Positions 17,144 through 26,209 of a DNA stretch of 50,026 bases are shown here, one piece after another. Every line of letters starts with the position of its first letter. Position 1 is the stretch's first letter. This stretch comes from Armatimonadota bacterium (GTDB lineage: Bacteria; Armatimonadota; UBA5829), in NCBI GenBank assembly GCA_012522575.1, contig JAAYKE010000132.1:1-50026 (forward strand), written 5' to 3'. The notes below the pieces were generated by a model, which worked only from the letters and a program-made list of their open reading frames with translations, was not told the origin of the DNA and made no database searches. A program made the translations under genes and the position numbers.

Positions 17144-17833
17144 TTATCTGAAGCTCAACTCGCTTTCCATCTTATCAAACGTGTCCTTATATGTCGCAAA
17201 CGCCGCACCCTTTACGCGCTGAACTAACACAATTCTTACAGAAGAATCCACGCCGACTATTCTTATGACACCTGCAGAAATGGCAGCAGTATATTGATAA
17301 GCATCGTGGCCTGCAACTCTTGTGGGGCCTTGAGAGGAAACTTTTCCGTCATTTGCAAAGGACACGAGGGCGGAATCCGCTATCGATTTGGCGTCGGTGG
17401 CCGTCGGATTGGGCGCATGAATCTCAAATTTGGCCTTGCCGTCCGTGAGAATCGCCGATGTCGACGCGGAGCGCAGATCGATACCCCATTTGTCCGGGTA
17501 GGTCACTACGACAGAGCCGAACACGGTCAGCGTCTTTTTTGATGACTGGCCCGGTTGTGCGGAGGGCGCAGGAGCAGGAGCGTGGGTCTGCTGAGGCTCA
17601 GGCGCGCTCGATGGCTCGGCTGCGTTCATATCCTCCGGCACTTCATAAGGCAGCGGAGTCTCAGGGCTGGGAGCATTTGCACCTTCGGCGGGAAGCGGCT
17701 GCTCGACGCCTTTTCCTGCAAAGAAATTGTTGTAAACGATCAATCCGCCCGCAATGACGATCACTGCAATCAATACGACGACAACCAGGCTTTGTTTGTC
17801 TTTGAGCGGTCCGGTGTTCATATCAAGCTTCAT
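17144..17833 (-). CDS. Membrane-anchored hypothetical protein with Pro/Ala linker
   Basis: 229 residues. A short basic N-terminus is followed by one strong membrane helix (about 15-37, LVVVVLIAVIVIAGGLIVY). Residues 40-100 form a linker rich in Pro, Ala, Glu and Gln. The C-terminal domain (about 100-229) has a GSVVVTYPDKWGIDLRSAS start, reminiscent of PsbP/DUF1795-like folds that begin with a strand and PxxW. No catalytic motif is seen. It is likely an extracytoplasmic domain tethered to the membrane. AGGAAAG precedes the ATG at 17833. Function unknown. Confidence 0.7.
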   Translation of the reverse strand: MKLDMNTGPLKDKQSLVVVVLIAVIVIAGGLIVYNNFFAGKGVEQPLPAEGANAPSPETPLPYEVPEDMNAAEPSSAPEPQQTHAPAPAPSAQPGQSSKKTLTVFGSVVVTYPDKWGIDLRSASTSAILTDGKAKFEIHAPNPTATDAKSIADSALVSFANDGKVSSQGPTRVAGHDAYQYTAAISAGVIRIVGVDSSVRIVLVQRVKGAAFATYKDTFDKMESELSFR

Positions 17834-17972
17834 TTGCCGTGTCTTTCCTCTTCAGTATTGCACTCGCAACATGCTAACAGCCTGCCGCGATATCCGCAAC
17901 AGTCGTGTTTGATATTTTCCTATAGCTCACTTTCGACGGGAGCTATGGTTCCATTGCCATGCTCTGCGCTTT

Positions 17973-19277
17973 TCAGGAATCGGCTACCCTTTTTATTTGC
18001 GCCATTGTTCTATCCGCCAGATCAGATATTTGAGGCTGCATAAAGCCCTGCACTCCAGTATCGAGTCGGCCTCCCAGCGGGTCAATCCACTTTTCGGGAA
18101 GCCTGCCTGCGCCCAGCGCCGCTCCGATTATGCTCCCCGCGGTAGCTCCGTTGCAGTCCGTATCCATACCCTGCATCACCGATATGCAAGCGACTTTTTC
18201 ATAGTCAGGCCATCCATACAACATCGCAATCAGCACGATAGCGAGGTTATTGTTGGTGTGAACCCAATTATATTTGCCGTAGTATGTGGCCAGCATTTTC
18301 TCGAATGCTTCTTCCCAGTCCTCGCACTCTTCACGCCACCTCAGACAATCCGCCACGGTTTCGGCTAGCCTGCATTTTGCGGGAATCTGGCCTGCTCCGG
18401 CCTTGACTATCTCATATACATCGTCACAGACAAGCGCGGCGCTGATCATCGCGGCGCACATCATTTCCCCATAGATGCCGTTTTTCACGTGCGACAGCGA
18501 AGCATCGCGCCAGGCAAACTCGGCGGCTTTCTGCGGATCACCCGGCGCGCAATATCCCCAGAAATCCGCGCGAATCTGAGCCCCTATCCACTCCCTGTAA
18601 GGATTCAAATACATCGGGACATCTTCGATGGGAAGAGTGTTGACCAGGTTCAGATATGCCTGCTTTTCCGCCGTGCAGACGTGGTGATACGGCAAATTCG
18701 ATAACCACATGTGGCCGACGTCCGCAGTTGAAAAACCGGGGCCTTTCTCCTCCATTATTTTCAGTCCCATCACAGTGTAGTTTGTATCGTCATCGGCCAG
18801 CGCGTGATCAAACTGCCCTCGCGCCGAATAGCCTCGTATGTGTTGTTTGAGTTCGTCGGGAGTGTCCGAAGCGGGAGCGGGAACATAATTCGACAGCGGA
18901 TATTCGCCGGCGGATTCAAGATACTGCCTGATTAAATCCCTCGACCAGCCCTCCACGGGTTTGCCGAGCATACATCCTGCAATCCTGCCAAGCCACGCTC
19001 CGTGGATGCGATCGCGCAGCGAATCGTCGATTTTTACATCCCATTTTTTGGATTGGTCGGGTCGAACGGCGAGAATGCCTGCCAGATGAGACGGTTCGAC
19101 GTAAGGGAAATCCGCCTTTGTTCGCAGTTTGCGCAAGTCCCAATAGAGTTGCATAAGGTCTGATTCGGTCGACGATGACTCCCATCGCTGCTCAAAACCG
19201 GCAACCTCGCATCCCTCCTCGCTTCGTTGTATGATTTCTTCTTTTATCAGGGTTCTCATATCTGTCCAGCCCGGCAT
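17973..19277 (-). CDS. ADP-ribosylglycohydrolase family protein
   Basis: 434 residues. Residues 1-90 are an extra N-terminal region. The ADP-ribosylglycohydrolase fold then starts at DRIHGAWLGRIAGCMLGKPVEG. Metal-site motifs are ADDDTNYTVMG and the C-terminal GMDTDCNGATAGSIIGAALG, matching the Asp-rich di-magnesium site of the family. Such enzymes remove ADP-ribose from proteins or small molecules; many in environmental bacteria have unknown substrates. GAGGTGA lies 7 nt before the ATG at 19277. A weak 7-bp hairpin without a U-tract follows the stop (around 17920-17945). Confidence 0.88.
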   Translation of the reverse strand: MPGWTDMRTLIKEEIIQRSEEGCEVAGFEQRWESSSTESDLMQLYWDLRKLRTKADFPYVEPSHLAGILAVRPDQSKKWDVKIDDSLRDRIHGAWLGRIAGCMLGKPVEGWSRDLIRQYLESAGEYPLSNYVPAPASDTPDELKQHIRGYSARGQFDHALADDDTNYTVMGLKIMEEKGPGFSTADVGHMWLSNLPYHHVCTAEKQAYLNLVNTLPIEDVPMYLNPYREWIGAQIRADFWGYCAPGDPQKAAEFAWRDASLSHVKNGIYGEMMCAAMISAALVCDDVYEIVKAGAGQIPAKCRLAETVADCLRWREECEDWEEAFEKMLATYYGKYNWVHTNNNLAIVLIAMLYGWPDYEKVACISVMQGMDTDCNGATAGSIIGAALGAGRLPEKWIDPLGGRLDTGVQGFMQPQISDLADRTMAQIKRVADS

Positions 19278-19383
19278 ATCATCACCTCTTCAGCGGTATC
19301 AGCATCGACGCAATTATGCCAGATATGCGCGAACAGGGCAATGGCTTCGGAACATATTATGACAGCCAGGCGTATTTGAAACT

Positions 19384-20022
19384 ATGAACTGGATTGCTGT
19401 AAGTAAATGGGTTATGTGGAACGCCATGCTCGCCTTGATACCCGTCGGGGTCGGATATGGCTTTCGCGCGATTGTGAACAGCCGGGCAGCGACGGCTCTG
19501 CGCTATAGCTTGTCTGTAGTAGCGGGTGCGGTGTGGTTCGTATTTTTGCCCAACACCTGCTATCTGCTCACGGAGTGGCGGCACTTTTTGATGCACCTGG
19601 ACGCAAAAAACTTATTTCTGCGCTCCAGAACGGATCATGTATATCTTATCGAGCTTGTATTGTTCTCGTTATTTTATTTCCTCTACAGCTCTTTTGGCAT
19701 GATAACCTTTGCAATGGCGATTAGACCCGTCAAACGAGTTGCCTCCCAAAGAGGATTGCCGCTGAGTTTTTGGGCGTTTCCGTTCTTTGCCTTGATATCG
19801 CTTGGGGTGTACCTTGGGCTGATACTGCGTTTTAACAGTTGGGATCTGCTCACGAAGCCGGGTATGATCTGGCAGGCTATAGTCGAAGTTGGAGACCGTC
19901 CTGTATTAATGGCGTTTATCGGCGGGTTCGGCATATTCCTCTGGATCGCTTATGAAGCGCTTGACATCTGGATAGACGGGATTAAAATGCGATTAGATAA
20001 AAATAATCGGAGAGACTCTTGA
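19384..20022 (+). CDS. DUF1361 membrane protein
   Basis: 212 residues with about six hydrophobic spans. The central segment FVFLPNTCYLLTEWRHFL is the hallmark of DUF1361, and LRFNSWDLLTKP follows a later helix. The function of the family is unknown. No convincing ribosome site precedes the ATG. Its TGA overlaps the TTG start of the histidine kinase gene (TTGA), so the two are translationally coupled, and the membrane protein could be a partner of the kinase. Confidence 0.85.
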   Translation: MNWIAVSKWVMWNAMLALIPVGVGYGFRAIVNSRAATALRYSLSVVAGAVWFVFLPNTCYLLTEWRHFLMHLDAKNLFLRSRTDHVYLIELVLFSLFYFLYSSFGMITFAMAIRPVKRVASQRGLPLSFWAFPFFALISLGVYLGLILRFNSWDLLTKPGMIWQAIVEVGDRPVLMAFIGGFGIFLWIAYEALDIWIDGIKMRLDKNNRRDS

Positions 20023-21890
20023 CCAACAACCACAATAAACTACCCATGACGCTGTGTGAGAGAGTTATGGCAACGATGCCGATCGCGCTGCTGATCTCGA
20101 CTCCGGATGGCACAAATATACAAGTCAACCAGGAAGCCGTTGATATGACCGGCTATTCCAGAGAAGAGCTCCTTGACGGAGTGTGGATGATCGACCCTGC
20201 CGATATTAAGGCAAAGGAATTATTAGAAAAGTCAAAAACCGGAGCCGCCGGCATCAACTATGAGACCAGACTGATTCGCAAGGATGGTGCTGCCATTTGG
20301 GTGTCTATTTCGTGGCGGCCAATGTTCGACGATGATGGCAATTTCGACGGCGTATGCACGACGATGCTCGATATCAGCGAGAAGAAAGAAGCCGAGTCGA
20401 ACCTGCTGCAAACAGGAGAACGATTGAGGCAGCTTTCAGAAAAAGCGGCCGATGTTTTATGGGAAATGACGGCAGACGGCGTATTTACTTATGTCTCAGA
20501 AGCATCTCGCTCTCTCGGCTATGCCGCATCGGATTGGGTCGGGCACAACCTTACGGAATTTCTGCCTGAAGAGACAGCGGCTGAATTCATCGGGCTAATC
20601 TCCGACAACAACCGAAAAGCAGGGGTGATGCACTATGAAATGCCGCTGATCAAAGGCGATGGTTCGCTGGCATGGATAGAAATCGCCTCTGACTCAAAAA
20701 TCGAAAATGGCGTCATTACAGGATATCACGGGGTCTCACGAGACATTACCGGGCGAAAAGTTTCTGAGCAGGCGCTGCGGGAAAGCGAAGAAAAGTATAA
20801 AAGCATAGTCGAAAACTCCCGCGACATAATCGCCCTGACAAAGCCGAATATGATAATAACTTATGTAAGCCCTGCTTGTAAGGCGATCCTCGGTTATGAG
20901 CCGGAAGAGCTAATCGGCACGGTTCCTGATATCGTCCATCCTGATGACTATGAATGGCTCAAGCCAACCATTCAAAAGGCTTTAAACGGAGCAAGCGGGT
21001 CGAACCTCCAATATAGAATGCGAACAAAAAACGGAGATGTGCGCTGGGTATCTCATTCATGGGTACCGCTGTTTGCAGACGGCAAGCTGCATCTGTTGCT
21101 GAGCGTATTGCGAGATATAACCGATGTAAAGAAATCTGAGGATGCGCTGCGCGCTGCACACGACGAACTCAAACAAGCCTACAAGCTGCAACAGGAATTC
21201 CTCAACAACATTACCCACGAGGTGCGCACTCCCCTTACCGCAGTGAAAGGCTATGCAGAGATGTTGTGCGAAGGGGTTGCCGGGCCGCTCAGCAAGGAGC
21301 AGTCCCAACTGCTTTCCAAAGTGCTCAGCAGTTCTGATCACCTGCTGGAAATTGTAAACGGAGTGCTTGAGATTGCACGACTCAAAAGCGGCAAGGTCGC
21401 GGTAAGGCCCCGTGTCAGTAATCCGAGAAATGTTGTGGCAAAAGCGGTGTCCGCAGTGCAGCCGCAGGCAGACAAGAAAGGGCTGAAGATAAAGATTAAG
21501 CCGGGATCCGGCGGCTGTCCTGCGATGTATGACAGAGACAAAATGCTGATAGTCATAACAAATATTATTTCAAACGCGGTAAAATTTACGCAGCGCGGAT
21601 CGATTAATATTGAGGTTCAATGCAGTCAGACTAAAGCGGATATAGTCATAACCGACACAGGGATTGGCATCTCTGACTCGGAGATAGAAACCATCTTCGA
21701 TGAGTTTGGCCAGCTTGATTATCCGAACAAGCACAAGCCCAGCGGTTTCGGAGTCGGGCTTGCGATAGTAGCTGCAATGGTCGAATCAATGGGAGCCAGC
21801 CTCACGGTTTCCAGCGTAAAAAACCTCGGCACATCGTTTTTGTTGAGCGTCCCGGTAGTTGATGTGCCCAACCCGCATGAGGGTCAATAA
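20019..21890 (+). CDS. PAS-domain sensor histidine kinase
   Basis: 623 residues, no membrane segment. Three PAS/PAC units lie at roughly 13-130, 137-250 and 259-375 (for example GYSREELLDGVW, WISMSW-like PAC strands, GYEPEELIGTVPDIVHPDD). The phosphoacceptor is H400 in NNITHEVRTPL. The ATPase domain has NIISNAVKFT (N box), DTGIGISDSEIETIF (G1) and GFGVGLAI (G2). It is therefore a complete soluble class I histidine kinase sensing through PAS domains. No response regulator gene is adjacent. The TTG start has GGAGAG 5 nt upstream. Ligand and output are unknown; coupling to DUF1361 may give membrane contact. Confidence 0.92.
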   Translation: MTNNHNKLPMTLCERVMATMPIALLISTPDGTNIQVNQEAVDMTGYSREELLDGVWMIDPADIKAKELLEKSKTGAAGINYETRLIRKDGAAIWVSISWRPMFDDDGNFDGVCTTMLDISEKKEAESNLLQTGERLRQLSEKAADVLWEMTADGVFTYVSEASRSLGYAASDWVGHNLTEFLPEETAAEFIGLISDNNRKAGVMHYEMPLIKGDGSLAWIEIASDSKIENGVITGYHGVSRDITGRKVSEQALRESEEKYKSIVENSRDIIALTKPNMIITYVSPACKAILGYEPEELIGTVPDIVHPDDYEWLKPTIQKALNGASGSNLQYRMRTKNGDVRWVSHSWVPLFADGKLHLLLSVLRDITDVKKSEDALRAAHDELKQAYKLQQEFLNNITHEVRTPLTAVKGYAEMLCEGVAGPLSKEQSQLLSKVLSSSDHLLEIVNGVLEIARLKSGKVAVRPRVSNPRNVVAKAVSAVQPQADKKGLKIKIKPGSGGCPAMYDRDKMLIVITNIISNAVKFTQRGSINIEVQCSQTKADIVITDTGIGISDSEIETIFDEFGQLDYPNKHKPSGFGVGLAIVAAMVESMGASLTVSSVKNLGTSFLLSVPVVDVPNPHEGQ

Positions 21891-21891
21891 A

Positions 21892-21930
21892 TTTAGCCCG
21901 GAGCGATATTGTCCGGGCTAAAGGTCTTTT
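21892..21930 (+). terminator. Intrinsic terminator after the histidine kinase
   Basis: An 11-bp perfect stem, TTTAGCCCGGA (21892-21902) with TCCGGGCTAAA (21912-21922), a 9-nt loop, then GGTCTTTT. It lies just after the TAA at 21890 and before the convergent phosphoesterase stop at 21954, so it may serve both directions. Confidence 0.8.
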
Positions 21931-21953
21931 GCTAAATCTATTGTCGTCCGACG

Positions 21954-23009
21954 CTATTTGGCTCCTGCGGGGGCCGGAACTGTAGCAGGCGCGGCGGCCT
22001 TGGCAGCTTCCATTTTGAGTTTATATCGATCCACTATGGCTGCGATGGCAGGGTCTTCGGGAGTTTCAGGACCTATCCACAGCAGTTCCCCGTGGCAACT
22101 CATCAGAGAGTATGCGCCGGTATCCGGGTTTTTGCGGAATACAACGCGAGTTTTGCCCATCTCCGAACCCCACTGATATGCCTGCACAATCGGCACCTCG
22201 CCGATCGAATATGCCGTAGGCTCAGCGACCTTCACCATAGTTGGCCTGGGGAGGCGCGTATGCGAGTGACCGCCCAAAATGACGTCGATTCCCGGCACTG
22301 CCTTTGCCAGTTCTTGATCGAGCGTGTAGCCGAGATGGCTGAGCACGATCAGAATATCGGCCTTCTGCCTGATCTCCGGAACGATCTTTTGGGCAACCTC
22401 GATCGGGTCGATTTGAATCAGGCCAAGTTCTTTTCTGCCTTTATAATTGTCTTTGTTGACCAGCGATGTAATAAGGCCGAGGAACCCTATGCGGACTCCG
22501 CCGTATTGACGAATTATATATGGTTCGACGAAGAGCTTTCCTGTTTTCTCGTCCACCAGGTTTGCACAAATCCAGGGAAACTTAGAGGACTTGAGGTTGC
22601 GCAGAGTATCAGCGGATGGCCACTCGAATTCGTGATTGCCCGGACACATTGCTATAAGTCCCAGGGCGTTCATTACTTCTACGTCGGGAGCGCCACGAAA
22701 TGCTTTGGCAATGGGGTTGGTTCCGAAAGTGGTGTCCCCGGAATCAAGCAAAAGGACATAGCCGCCGCTGTTTGCTTGGCGCTCTCGGTTTATAATCGTT
22801 GCTCGACGTGCGGCTTCGCCGACGTTTTCTATGGCAGGCAATTCGTCTTTGAACTTATCCGCCTGCTTAAAAGGCGCTACGTTGGCGTGGAGATCGTTGG
22901 TGGATAACAGGGTCAACTGAAGATATGATGGCTGCTGCTGCGCTGTGGCAGCAAGCGGCGCCATCAGTGCAATAAGTAGAGCTAACGGGATCAAAAAACG
23001 ACGTAACAT
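21954..23009 (-). CDS. Secreted 5'-nucleotidase-like metallophosphoesterase
   Basis: 351 residues with a signal peptide (residues 1-23, ending AATAQQ). Calcineurin-type motifs appear in order: STNDLHANV, LLLDSGDTTFG, CPGNHEFEW, VLSHLGYT and GGHSHTRLP. This is the catalytic domain of the UshA/YfkN group, which hydrolyses nucleotides and related phosphoesters outside the cytoplasm. The C-terminal substrate-binding domain of full UshA is missing; the protein ends in an Ala/Pro-rich tail. TAGGAGG lies 4 nt before the ATG. It appears to be transcribed alone. Confidence 0.88.
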   Translation of the reverse strand: MLRRFLIPLALLIALMAPLAATAQQQPSYLQLTLLSTNDLHANVAPFKQADKFKDELPAIENVGEAARRATIINRERQANSGGYVLLLDSGDTTFGTNPIAKAFRGAPDVEVMNALGLIAMCPGNHEFEWPSADTLRNLKSSKFPWICANLVDEKTGKLFVEPYIIRQYGGVRIGFLGLITSLVNKDNYKGRKELGLIQIDPIEVAQKIVPEIRQKADILIVLSHLGYTLDQELAKAVPGIDVILGGHSHTRLPRPTMVKVAEPTAYSIGEVPIVQAYQWGSEMGKTRVVFRKNPDTGAYSLMSCHGELLWIGPETPEDPAIAAIVDRYKLKMEAAKAAAPATVPAPAGAK

Positions 23010-23277
23010 GTGGCCTCCTAGCTGTATGTTCGCTCAAAGAGAGCATTGTTTAGTGAGCCGCAGTGCGACCGCACCCCGGCCAATGGCGTCATCGGACGAG
23101 GGCATTGCTCTATTCGACGTTGAGCGCAAAACCTCCTTCGCAGGAGAACACGACGCATTAATTGAAGCAGTCTGTAAATCGTATTCAATCACAAATAACG
23201 CGAGATATTCCGGCTTGGATAATGATTAAACAGGACGTGTAAGTTGAGCCGCCCGGCCACAGGAGCAATCTGCAAAT
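23010..23277. other. Divergent intergenic region, no gene seen
   Basis: 268 bp between divergent starts at 23009 and 23278. It contains the ribosome sites of both genes and a short inverted repeat (CCTCCTTCGCAGGAG). GATAAT near 23217 could be a -10 box for the plus-strand gene, but I find no matching -35. No ORF with family signal and no recognised RNA. Confidence 0.5.
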
Positions 23278-24393
23278 ATGAGCTTTAGGGTATTATTAGG
23301 GGGGATAATTCTTATTATGGCAGCGAATCTATCTGCATCACAGGTGCAAATCAAAGCTGAGGCATTGCCCGAATACGACGCTCTATTTCGGCGCACGAGC
23401 GGCTGGACTGGGGCCGATGGGGACTATTCCGTCGCGCTGAATGAGAAGGTAACACTATGGTTATTCAGCGACACTTTTGTCGGCGATGTGGAGGATAACC
23501 GTCGCACCAATGCCACGCTAATCAACAACTCGGTCGCCTTGCAGCACATTGACAATTCCAAACCCGTGGAGTTTTTCTATAACACGAACGCAGAAGGCAA
23601 GCCCTGTGCGCTCATTACGCCCGACGATGGCCGAGGGTATTTCTGGTTGTTTGCCGGAACGCATACGAGCCGCGGGTTATATGTGTTCCTGACCAGAGTG
23701 GAACGCAACGATGAGCATCCTGCGTTTCCTTTCAGAACCTTTGGAATGGCACTTGGACACGTGCCAAACCCGACGGAATCGCCATCAAACTGGCGCGTCA
23801 AACAAACACAGGTTCCATTCTGCAAGTTCACAAATAAAGGCGCCCTGCTGTTTGGTTCGGCAACGTTAAAGGACGGCGATTATGTATATATCTACGGCTT
23901 TGACTCGTTTGGCAGGGACTCCAGCGGAGCGTCGACGCATTCTATGGTAGTCGCCAGAGCGCCGGAGGATAAGCTAGGCGATTTCAATTCGTGGAGATTT
24001 CTAAGCGGCGGCAAGTGGATTGCAAACGCGACCCGATGCGACCGATTGATCGACACGATTCCCACTGAGTGCAGCGTTTCGTATATCCCCGGCATAAAAC
24101 AATTCGCATTAGTATATACCGACGGCGGGATATTCGGAAAGATTATGGTGCGTTTGGCCGATAAACCTCAAGGCCCGTGGGGAGAGCCGATTATGGTCTA
24201 TGATTGCCCCGATAAAGACTGGCACGAACAAGCCTACAGCTATGCATCCAAAGGGCATCCCGAACTGTCGAAAAACCCTAATGAGCTGATTGTGACCTAT
24301 GCGACCAACTCCACCAAATTTGAGGATCTGTTCAACGACGCCCGCCTTTACTGGCCAAGATTTGTAAGGCTGACTTTCGAACGATCACCATAA
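23278..24393 (+). CDS. Secreted DUF4185/DUF5005-like beta-propeller protein
   Basis: 371 residues with an N-terminal export signal (LLGGIILIMAANLSA). The body repeats strands typical of five-bladed propellers of the GH43/DUF4185 type: GADGDYSVALNEKVTLWLFSD-type opening, FWLFAGTHTSRGLYVFL, YVYIYGFDSFG and FALVYTDGG. Acidic residues line the predicted pocket (GADGD, SDTF), as in glycan-acting propellers, but the catalytic set is not certain. Function is probably binding or cleavage of extracellular glycans. The 3' end overlaps the convergent small membrane gene by 9 bp. Confidence 0.7.
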   Translation: MSFRVLLGGIILIMAANLSASQVQIKAEALPEYDALFRRTSGWTGADGDYSVALNEKVTLWLFSDTFVGDVEDNRRTNATLINNSVALQHIDNSKPVEFFYNTNAEGKPCALITPDDGRGYFWLFAGTHTSRGLYVFLTRVERNDEHPAFPFRTFGMALGHVPNPTESPSNWRVKQTQVPFCKFTNKGALLFGSATLKDGDYVYIYGFDSFGRDSSGASTHSMVVARAPEDKLGDFNSWRFLSGGKWIANATRCDRLIDTIPTECSVSYIPGIKQFALVYTDGGIFGKIMVRLADKPQGPWGEPIMVYDCPDKDWHEQAYSYASKGHPELSKNPNELIVTYATNSTKFEDLFNDARLYWPRFVRLTFERSP

Positions 24394-24666
24394 AAACTTG
24401 ACTGCGGCATACCATAACGCGCCGCTCACAATAAAGGTGGGCAGAAGATAGGCGATGTCACGGGTAGCGGCCTTGCGGTCGTTCTTGTTGCCCAAATAGA
24501 GCAGCAACTCAGTAAAGATCAAAAGCAGCGAGCCGAGCATAACCAATCCCGGAGCCATAGGGACAATACACAGCAGCAGCTTTGTCATGCCCTCCGCTAC
24601 GAACCAAAACATAGCCAGAGCAAGTATCAGTATAACCCCTGCTATCAAAACAAACCCAGCTACCAT
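24385..24666 (-). CDS. Small hypothetical membrane protein
   Basis: 93 residues with about three hydrophobic helices (residues 3-25, 30-58, 72-92) joined by a short basic loop (GNKNDRKAATRD). Its ATG directly abuts the TAG stop of the TGS GTPase gene (TAGATG), so it is translationally coupled to it. No family recognised. Confidence 0.65.
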   Translation of the reverse strand: MVAGFVLIAGVILILALAMFWFVAEGMTKLLLCIVPMAPGLVMLGSLLLIFTELLLYLGNKNDRKAATRDIAYLLPTFIVSGALWYAAVKFLW

Positions 24667-25659
24667 CTAATCGTGCATCTCCACAACGTCACCATCGGCA
24701 AGGACGTAATCGCGACCTATCTGCGCGCCATCGATGTGATTCTTTCCCCATGCGCGCGCAAAACGCAGGCTTTTAACAAAATCTTTGTGCACTGCCGCGG
24801 CAAAATCCATCAGCGTGCTTCCTCTTTTGAGCACAAACGGCCTGCTCATATCAGCGGGCTTGCCGGGCATTTTGGTATAGACGCGAACCATATCCAGGGA
24901 AGCATACAGATTTCTGCGCAACTCCTCCAACCCTTCTCCGGTCAGCGCACAAGTCCTGATTATATCAAACTCGTCCGAATAAAACTCCTGCAGCACATCC
25001 GCGTTATCGCCTGCCCCGGGCAAATCGATCTTATTTGCGATCAATACCGTTGGCATGGATATGGTTCCCGCTTTGGAATCGTCCAGGTCGCTTTTTGCGC
25101 CAACAAGGAACAACCTCGACTTCGCCGTTAGCTCTCTGACATCCTCGATCTGATCCAACAGGCCGTCATCGCTCGCATCGAAGACCAGTCCCACCATATC
25201 CGCTATGCGCGCCATGCTGATAAGCTCTCCATCGGTATGCTCATAAAACATAGCGGGCGTGTCCACTATCTGCACCGTCACATCCTCAAATTCCATCATC
25301 CCCGGCTGCGGCGCGCGCGTAGTGAACGGATAATCGGCTATCTCCGGCTCCGCCGATGTCAGTTTGGACAACAACGTCGAACGGCCCGCGTTGGCAGGGC
25401 CAAGCAGGACAACCTGCCCGGCGCCTTGTTTTTCTATATGAAACTCGCTGAAACGTTTGCCTTTTTTGCCTGCCTGCTTTTCTTTGTCGCGCAGCTTGGA
25501 TACGCGGCGTTTGATGTCGGCTCGCAGCTTCTCCGTGCCCTTGTGCTTTGGGATGGTGGCATACATCTCATCAAGGGCCGCTAGCTTTTCTTCCGTTGTA
25601 TTCGCCGCTCGAAACCTGGCTTCTGCGGCGAGATAATCCGGTGTAAGATTCGCCGGCAT
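24667..25659 (-). CDS. DRG/Obg-like GTPase with C-terminal TGS domain
   Basis: 330 residues. An N-terminal helical, lysine-rich region (1-75) resembles the basic segment of DRG proteins. The G domain follows: the G1 loop is GPANAGRSTLL, in which Arg replaces the nearly invariant P-loop Lys; G3 is VDTPAMF; G4 is NKID; G5 is CALTGEG. Residues about 260-330 form a TGS domain (VYTKMPGKPAD, FVLKRGSTLMDFA, GQ-like GRDYVLADGDVVEMHD). Family members act with ribosomes. The gene lies 69 nt downstream of rfaE2 in the RF1 cluster. The Arg is encoded by CGT and read clearly. Confidence 0.85.
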   Translation of the reverse strand: MPANLTPDYLAAEARFRAANTTEEKLAALDEMYATIPKHKGTEKLRADIKRRVSKLRDKEKQAGKKGKRFSEFHIEKQGAGQVVLLGPANAGRSTLLSKLTSAEPEIADYPFTTRAPQPGMMEFEDVTVQIVDTPAMFYEHTDGELISMARIADMVGLVFDASDDGLLDQIEDVRELTAKSRLFLVGAKSDLDDSKAGTISMPTVLIANKIDLPGAGDNADVLQEFYSDEFDIIRTCALTGEGLEELRRNLYASLDMVRVYTKMPGKPADMSRPFVLKRGSTLMDFAAAVHKDFVKSLRFARAWGKNHIDGAQIGRDYVLADGDVVEMHD

Positions 25660-25728
25660 GGCTTGTCATCTCCAGCATAAATCAGGTGATGAAGTCTTAA
25701 ACAGACTCTATGCAATAGCCTGCTTTTA

Positions 25729-26199
25729 TTAACGATTCTTATATCGGTTGATCGTTTCGGTCGTCGAAAACCGTTCGGAATCGGTGGCGGCAAACGGGAT
25801 AATCTCAACGCGCCCTCCGAGAGCCGCCATGACCCTGGCTTCCGGCATATCGTCGATTTTATAATCCCCGCCTTTGACATCTATATCCGGTCGGATTTGT
25901 TCTATCAACTCAACCGGAGTATCTTGTGCGAACAAAACCACGCAGTCCACGCACTCCAGCGCCGCAAGCACCTCAGCGCGGTCATTTTCCGAGTTGACCG
26001 GTCTCTCTGGCCCTTTCAGAGCGCGGACAGATTGATCGGTATTGACCCCTGCGACCAGCCAGTCGCCCATCGCGCGCGCTCGGCTGAGGTATCGCACATG
26101 TCCCACGTGGAGTATATCAAAACACCCATTGGTAAATACGATCGTTTTGCCGGCTCTTTGCAGTTCAGCTACCCTGCCGGCAGCCTCCGCACTCGACAT
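25729..26199 (-). CDS. rfaE2: D-glycero-beta-D-manno-heptose 1-phosphate adenylyltransferase
   Basis: 156 residues, equal to the C-terminal nucleotidyltransferase domain of HldE. Motifs are TNGCFDILHVGHVRYL (HxGH), GVNTDQSVRALKG, RAEVLAAL and the C-terminal TTETINRYK. It transfers AMP to heptose-1-phosphate to form ADP-heptose for LPS or other glycans, which suggests an outer membrane. The kinase half (rfaE1) is not in the window. ATG 26199 gives the usual start; a longer open frame overlaps tsaC and is less likely. It begins 10 nt after the tsaC stop. Confidence 0.88.
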   Translation of the reverse strand: MSSAEAAGRVAELQRAGKTIVFTNGCFDILHVGHVRYLSRARAMGDWLVAGVNTDQSVRALKGPERPVNSENDRAEVLAALECVDCVVLFAQDTPVELIEQIRPDIDVKGGDYKIDDMPEARVMAALGGRVEIIPFAATDSERFSTTETINRYKNR

Positions 26200-26209
26200 A
26201 ATCTTGCTA

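Noticed and set aside
21955-22910. Plus-strand ORF of 271 residues opposite the phosphoesterase
   Set aside because: It is antisense to a gene with all calcineurin-type motifs and has no recognisable domain of its own.
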